A stretch of 64,000 bases of DNA from Phragmites australis (Eukaryota > Streptophyta > Magnoliopsida > Poales > Poaceae): contig NC_084924.1 in NCBI RefSeq assembly GCF_958298935.1, positions 23,533,819 to 23,597,818 of the forward strand, given 5' to 3'. The notes beneath the pieces are model-generated. The model had not been told where the DNA came from, did no database searches, and was given only the letters and a program-made list of their open reading frames with translations. Every line of letters starts with the position of its first letter. Positions within the stretch are counted from its first letter, which is position 1. The position numbers were made by a program, and so were the translations under genes. Shown here piece by piece: positions 59,400 through 64,000 of this stretch.

Positions 59400-61457
59400 A
59401 ATTTGGGCTCATCATCATCAGCGCCTTTAGCCTGTTTGATATAATAGTGAGCAATAGAAGCCTTAAGCTTCTCTTCAAGCTTCTTGTTGATAACTTGACA
59501 CTCGTCAAAGTCATGCTAGTTGGACTGATGAACGAGACACCACTTCCCACCACAACGGTTCTGGCCCTTGTTATCTCCAGTGTTGTGTGACTTCCTCCTC
59601 TTGACCGCGGCTACGGTCATATCCAGACCCTTACACTTGATACCAGATTTTCTCTTCTTCCCTTTATTTGAAGACTTGGGCTTGTCTTGGCCAGACTGAG
59701 GGTTTTTGCCATGTTCTTGGGCTTCAGCACGCTTCACAAACTTGTCGTCTAGCTCGAAGAGTTCCTTGACTATCTGGATTTTTCGGGGTGCCAGCTTCCT
59801 AACCAGGATTCTGTCCTTGATGTCCCTCTTGAAGGCGATGATGACTTATCCATCGAAGATATTCGGAGTCGTATTACGCCTGTCGCTGAACCTCTAGATG
59901 AAGTCCTGAAGAGATTCATCCTTACCTTGGTTTAGCTGAGATCGTCTTCTGTTCCTGGGTGCTCGAATGTACTCTGGAAGTTGGCAATGTTGAGCCTTCA
60001 ACTCGACCCATGATCGGATAGAGTTGGATGGTAGGTTCAGCAACCAGGACCTTCTAGGTCCATCGAGGGCGGTTAGCGGGTAATTAGCCATTACCTTGTT
60101 TCACCACTAGCTGGTCAAATAATAGTGGTGTAAATCTGTAACCACTCATTGGGGTTGAGCTTCCTATCGTATTTCTGGATCGGCCCCGCTTTGAACTTCT
60201 TGAGCCATCGTATCAACCGAAGCTTGGGTGCGAAGGTTTCGCAACCTCTGTTGAAGTCTTCGGGAGCAGATGGGGAAGCTCTATCATGCTTGTTCCTTCA
60301 AACAGAGGAGTCACATCGATCATCCTATCCTAGAGAGTTAGGTCGTTATGATAATGATCATCCTCACGACGTTCCTCACGACAGTAATCAATCACCTCCA
60401 TAAGTCGCACCTTTCATGAGAGATGTGGTTCCTCAGGTCTTCCTGATTCCTGCGCCTATGGATGAAACAGCTGCGGTTTGACCTGCATGGTTGTGCTCAA
60501 GCTCAACCACCTGACCTTCTTGTTTGTGATCCTGATACTTAGGGATGTCCGTGTTTATGACTCCTCAGATCAGCGCCTTGCCAGCTAGGGTGTCTAGAGT
60601 CACTAGGGTTGTTCACTCAAACAACTCAGATCTAAGCTGTATTGAGCAAAGTCTTCAGCTAGTTGACCATTGGGGTTCAGGGATTCACTAGATCCAACTC
60701 GGAGAAGGATCTTAGGATTAGATGGGCACCCTGGATGTTGGCCTTCAGAGTGCTAAAGATACCACTGCCAAGGCTTGGCTATGGTAGAGCCGACGTCGCA
60801 CCATAATTGTTGTTTCGAGGGAGTTCGTTCCCTGATCTTGGAGCCATTGTCGGTGGAAGCATTACCTGACCAAGAGGCTTCTCCGTAAAAAGTCAACATA
60901 GAATATTAGCGTTCACATAACTCTCCGCAGTCCATCGATGGTGAGTGGTGTCAGGGACCTGCAAGGTTCTGGCTGCACACAACCCTAGTGGTAATCCTCC
61001 TGCAATACCGATATTTTGGTGGCGGCCACTACTGCTAGATCCTAAGAGATTCTTGCACCATTGTTTACCATGGCGTTTTAATCTTCCACATTCTGGTTAG
61101 CGGGTAAACCCTTGACTCCTTCGACAATGAACATGAATTGATTTGTTCGGCGGTTTTGGCCTTGATGGAGTTGTTGTTGCTACTCTCCTAACCGTCACCA
61201 TCATTATCGGTGTCTATGAACTGAGGAACGCTAGGCTCCTCTCGATCCCAGTCGAGGTGTTCCACCTCACGATATACATCCAATGGGCTGGACTCGAGGA
61301 TACCGGTGTGGATCAATCCATCTTCCCAGCTGTATGCCATAGTTCCAAAAGTGATCTCGGATCTGGCTGGAAACGATGTGAAGATGACTGTCGCCGACTC
61401 GAAGTGGTCATAAAAGCCGATGTCAGAGAATCCGACGTGGATGCGTACTTCAGACAT
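59400..61457 (-). pseudogene. Tat gag (broken)
   Basis: The first ATG after the primer-binding site is at 61457 (MSEVRIHVGFSDIGFYDHFE, open to 61188). A degraded middle follows, then the gag core (60091-59894) MANYPLTALDGPRRSWLLNL and SIRSWVELKAQ, then KRAEAQEHGKNPQSGQDKPK and a zinc-like tail WCLVHQSN plus HDFDEC (59737-59470). Stops and shifts are frequent. The order and the HDFDEC tail match Tat gag. Confidence 0.75.
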
Positions 61458-61481
61458 GATAGATCCTAAAAAACAGAGGAA

Positions 61482-61502
61482 GGCCCCTACCTAGCACGCC
61501 AA
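61482..61502 (-). other. Primer-binding site of the Tat element
   Basis: The minus strand reads TTGGCGTGCTAGGTAGGGG just inside the LTR, close to the TTGGCGCGCCAGGTAGGGG seen in many grass Tat elements. Confidence 0.75.
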
Positions 61503-61503
61503 C

Positions 61504-61773
61504 AGTTGAATATTAGTGCCCAATAATATATTCGTAATTAAACAGGGGTACCTTCGAGATCAGGGACCGAGCAGGAAACAAGACACATGATATATATCGG
61601 TTTAGACCCCCGATTGGACTAATATCTTACATCTTGTATGGATGCTGTCATATATTGCTTATCTTGAGTATGAGCAATATAGCTAGACCTATTACAATAG
61701 AGATAATTAGATCTAGGCTAGATTGTTGAGGTCGTCGAGTATCTCCAATTGCTAGGGTTTTGATGTTACTTGC
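61504..61773 (-). repeat. 5' LTR of the Tat element (partial)
   Basis: Aligns with 49878 to about 50148 of the left LTR from its first bases (TTGAATATTAG versus TCGAAGATTAAG). Interrupted after GATGTTACTTGC by the LTR at 61774; the rest is outside the window. Confidence 0.85.
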
Positions 61774-64000
61774 TGTGACACCCGTTCCTTGCTGCCGACC
61801 CAGCCCATCTCCCTACGCTCGAAGCCTAGCCCACTCCCTAGCTCACTCTCTCACTGGCAAGCCAGGCCCGCCTGTCACCCCAACCTCCCGCTCCCTTCAC
61901 GCCCGCGCTAGCGCTCGCTCTCTCTCGCTCGCTCACATCACGCCTGCAACCACCGCCGAAACCGCCACGCCCAAGATCCGCCTCCGCGCCCCACAACTCC
62001 GCAATGGCCCCGCTCCCTCTCCGTGACATAAAATGACCTTCACGACACCCAACCACCCTTCCGTTCTTCCTCCACTCCACTGCCCCAAATCGCACCACCA
62101 CCATTGCCAGCCACAGAGCTCCGCTAAGCATCGACCACCATAGTCGAGCCCTCTCCGGTGCTTCTGAGGCCATCATCGGCTTTGCAGGAGCGAGAAAGAG
62201 TCTTCTCCGCTACCCCTCAACATCGTTCCATCGCCACACAACTTCTCCTGCAAAACTCCGGTAAGTTTCACCGCCGCGCACCATCGCCCACCATCTCCGT
62301 AGTGCTGGATTGAGCTTCTCCGGGGATGCTCTGACCATGCTCGCAGCGGTGGCGTCATTTTCCGTCATTGTCGGCCGCCAAACCCTCCCCAATCGCCCTA
62401 AGCTGTCCGTTCCCTCACGTGCGGTCAAGATTAGAGGTTTAGATACCCCTTCGCCCCTTTGAATTATAGCCGCCGGTTTTGAGATCAACGGATTAGATTT
62501 AAATAGAGGTAGCCCAGTCAGCCTTGCCACATCAGCGTAATGTGTCATAGCCACGTCAGCAGCCTTGTCCGACGTGGCAAGCCACGTCAACACATCCGAG
62601 CCCAGCCAGCAGGCCTAGTCAGCGATGGCATCATGCTTACGCAATAAATAGGTTTTTCAATACAAAAATAAACCCTTTTATTCTCTAAACTTAGGTCCCT
62701 AAACTTTTCTATTTTCACAAAAATGCACTTATCAATACTATTATTTTACTTTTAGACCCCTAAACTTTTATATAATTACAAATAGGTCCCTAAAATTTTA
62801 CAAATAAGTATCTGAAACTTTCTATTTTTACAATTTAGCCCTTGTTCTTTTATAGAAAGGCCCCTAAAGCTTCAAACCCTCATAAATTTTCTATTATAGC
62901 TCCATTTTAGGCGATTCTTGTACTTACGTGATCATAGCAGCGAGTATTCTCCATTAGTAGGCTTTTTATAGTGCTTTTCTACTATTTAGTGTTCTGTTCT
63001 TAGATGTTTTGCTTGCTTATTTTTGGTGTGCAAGATTACAATAGGACCAAACTTTTGAAGAGTTTGAGCAACTCACTGTTGAAAGCAAGTGTCCTTGATC
63101 ACATTGATCCTATTAAGAAAGTGTATCTTTTACTTTCTAGATGCATGCTTGTCAATACGAATCTAATGTTTAGGGTTTATTAGTACTTTTCGTGATTATC
63201 CTTGTCGCTTGTTTTGTATGTGTCAGGGGTAGCAATGCTTAGTCATGCTGTCGAGTTGGGTGGGTTAAATGTTAATTTGATTAATGGTCTATGCAACATA
63301 AACTGGATTAGGTAATCTTTTGTAGCTACATGGATCATAGAGATCTAGACAGGTTGGTTTGATTGGTATGACTGCTGTGTGTGCATTGGGAATGTGCGAG
63401 TACCTGCTTTAGATCATAAGGATGGTTCTTGAAGCCTGTAACCCGGCTGAACAGCGTAACCACGAGGCTTATATAGATATGGTCAGGACCAATTTATTAG
63501 ATGTCCTCCTTATTATGTACGCACCAGTGAATAGTTAAGTGGCACAAGAGGGAGTATATGCAGTGGATGGAATCCCTGTTAGCAGTGAAACCTTAGTGGA
63601 TCCATATGGATTTGGAGGTGCTTTGTAAAGGTCTTGTAGTGAGACCCTGACTCTACATCCCAGAAGGATTCAATGGCATCACAGTATCTTGTCATCCAAC
63701 AGCGATAGTGATTCCACAGCTCCCCCATGGCCACCATGGTTGCACTGCCACACATCTCCCTCCTAACTAGCTCAACACACAAGAGTTGTGCAATGTCCTT
63801 CAATGTTTTACATTACAGTTAGCAGAAAAATATTACAATTAGCAGAAAACCATTACAATAAATACAATTTACAATCATAGATAAGTTGGGTGCATATGCT
63901 ATGTACAATTAAGTGATGGAAGGGAAGGGTTTTGGTGCTACAATGCGATTGACATCTACTAGTTATTTGCCAATTTTCTTATCGGTGTGACACGCGCTTA
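61774..64000 (+). mobile_element. 5' part of a long gypsy LTR, same family as 1958-5881
   Basis: Starts TGTGACACCC and runs off the window. CTTGC (61769-61773) is the likely left target duplication. Shared ordered blocks with the solo LTR (AGGCGATTCTTG at about 62909; GCAAGTGTCCTTGATCA at about 63086; later ACCACGAGGCTTATAT versus ACCATGAGGCTGATAT) support the same family. Open frames here (for example 61838-62176 and 63579-63803) have no recognisable product. Whether it is a solo LTR or a full element cannot be seen. Confidence 0.65.

Larger units (their letters stand above)
49878..61773 (-). mobile_element. Tat-type Ty3/gypsy element, minus strand, with plus-strand genes
   Basis: The left (3') LTR at 49878-50463 and the partial right (5') LTR at 61504-61773 are homologous in the same orientation. 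The primer-binding site lies beside the right LTR on the minus strand (TTGGCGTGCTAGGTAGGGG), a form common in grass Tat elements. The purine tract (minus AGGGAGCTAC) lies beside the left LTR. Gag, protease, RT, RNase H and integrase run right to left. The left 5 kb holds two plus-strand gene-like units and a minisatellite. About 270 bp of aligned LTR differ at roughly 15 percent by hand, so it is old. The right LTR is cut by another LTR at 61774. Confidence 0.85.

Noticed and set aside
61838..62176. Open frames of 88-127 codons in the GC-rich part of the LTR at 61774
   Set aside because: They lie inside an LTR that looks like a gene 5' end by composition only; no domain, and frames on both strands are equally open.
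1..64000. Bacterial-type systems, CRISPR arrays, toxin-antitoxin or phage genes
   Set aside because: All coding signals are plant nuclear or plant LTR retroelement; tandem arrays have no spacer-repeat alternation.

Overview
This is nuclear DNA of a grass, most likely a panicoid (Sorghum/Saccharum/Miscanthus-like; inferred from the style of the repeats and the WRKY protein, no database search was possible). One intact protein-coding gene is visible: a four-exon group I WRKY transcription factor on the minus strand (coding exons between 42636 and 47613). Nearly everything else is decayed, nested LTR retrotransposon sequence. No tRNA, rRNA, CRISPR or bacterial-type features were seen.

Layout. 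1-11055: the 3' half of a plus-oriented Ty3/gypsy Tat-type element (integrase end, about 110-bp tandem repeats, and a spliced coiled-coil gene on the opposite strand). It is split by a 3.92-kb solo LTR (1958-5881, target duplication GCCTG/GCTTG) and by the 3' end of a second, minus-oriented Tat-type element (6057-8249). 11056-13098: 3' end and LTR of a Ty1/copia SIRE/Maximus-like element. 13099-15705: gag and protease of a plus-oriented copia element. 15706-20657: a minus-oriented copia element truncated inside RT. 20658-39513: a minus-oriented chromovirus (Tekay/Del-like) with 3-3.8 kb LTRs, ORF0, gag, pol and a chromodomain-like end. Its integrase is interrupted by a complete 5.98-kb non-autonomous LTR element (24796-30775, target duplication ACAGG). 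39514-41685: a degenerate LTR. 41686-49877: the gene island with the WRKY gene and MITE-like sequence upstream. 49878-61773: a minus-oriented Tat-type element with gag-pol on the minus strand and two gene-like units on the plus strand. Its 5' LTR is cut by another long LTR (61774-64000, running off the window) related to the solo LTR at 1958-5881.

How it fits together. Orientation of the elements was set by LTR ends, primer-binding sites, polypurine tracts, LTR TATA boxes and the reading direction of gag-pol, and these agree. All retroelement coding regions carry stops, frameshifts or lost catalytic residues, so none looks autonomous now. The most interesting non-gene content is the antisense genes carried by the Tat elements (PF04195-like domain, introns, coiled coil, their own TATA boxes), the in-frame coding minisatellites of the non-autonomous element, a repeated quasi-palindrome in the SIRE-like LTR promoter, and a C23 homopolymer inside an upstream ORF of the WRKY gene.
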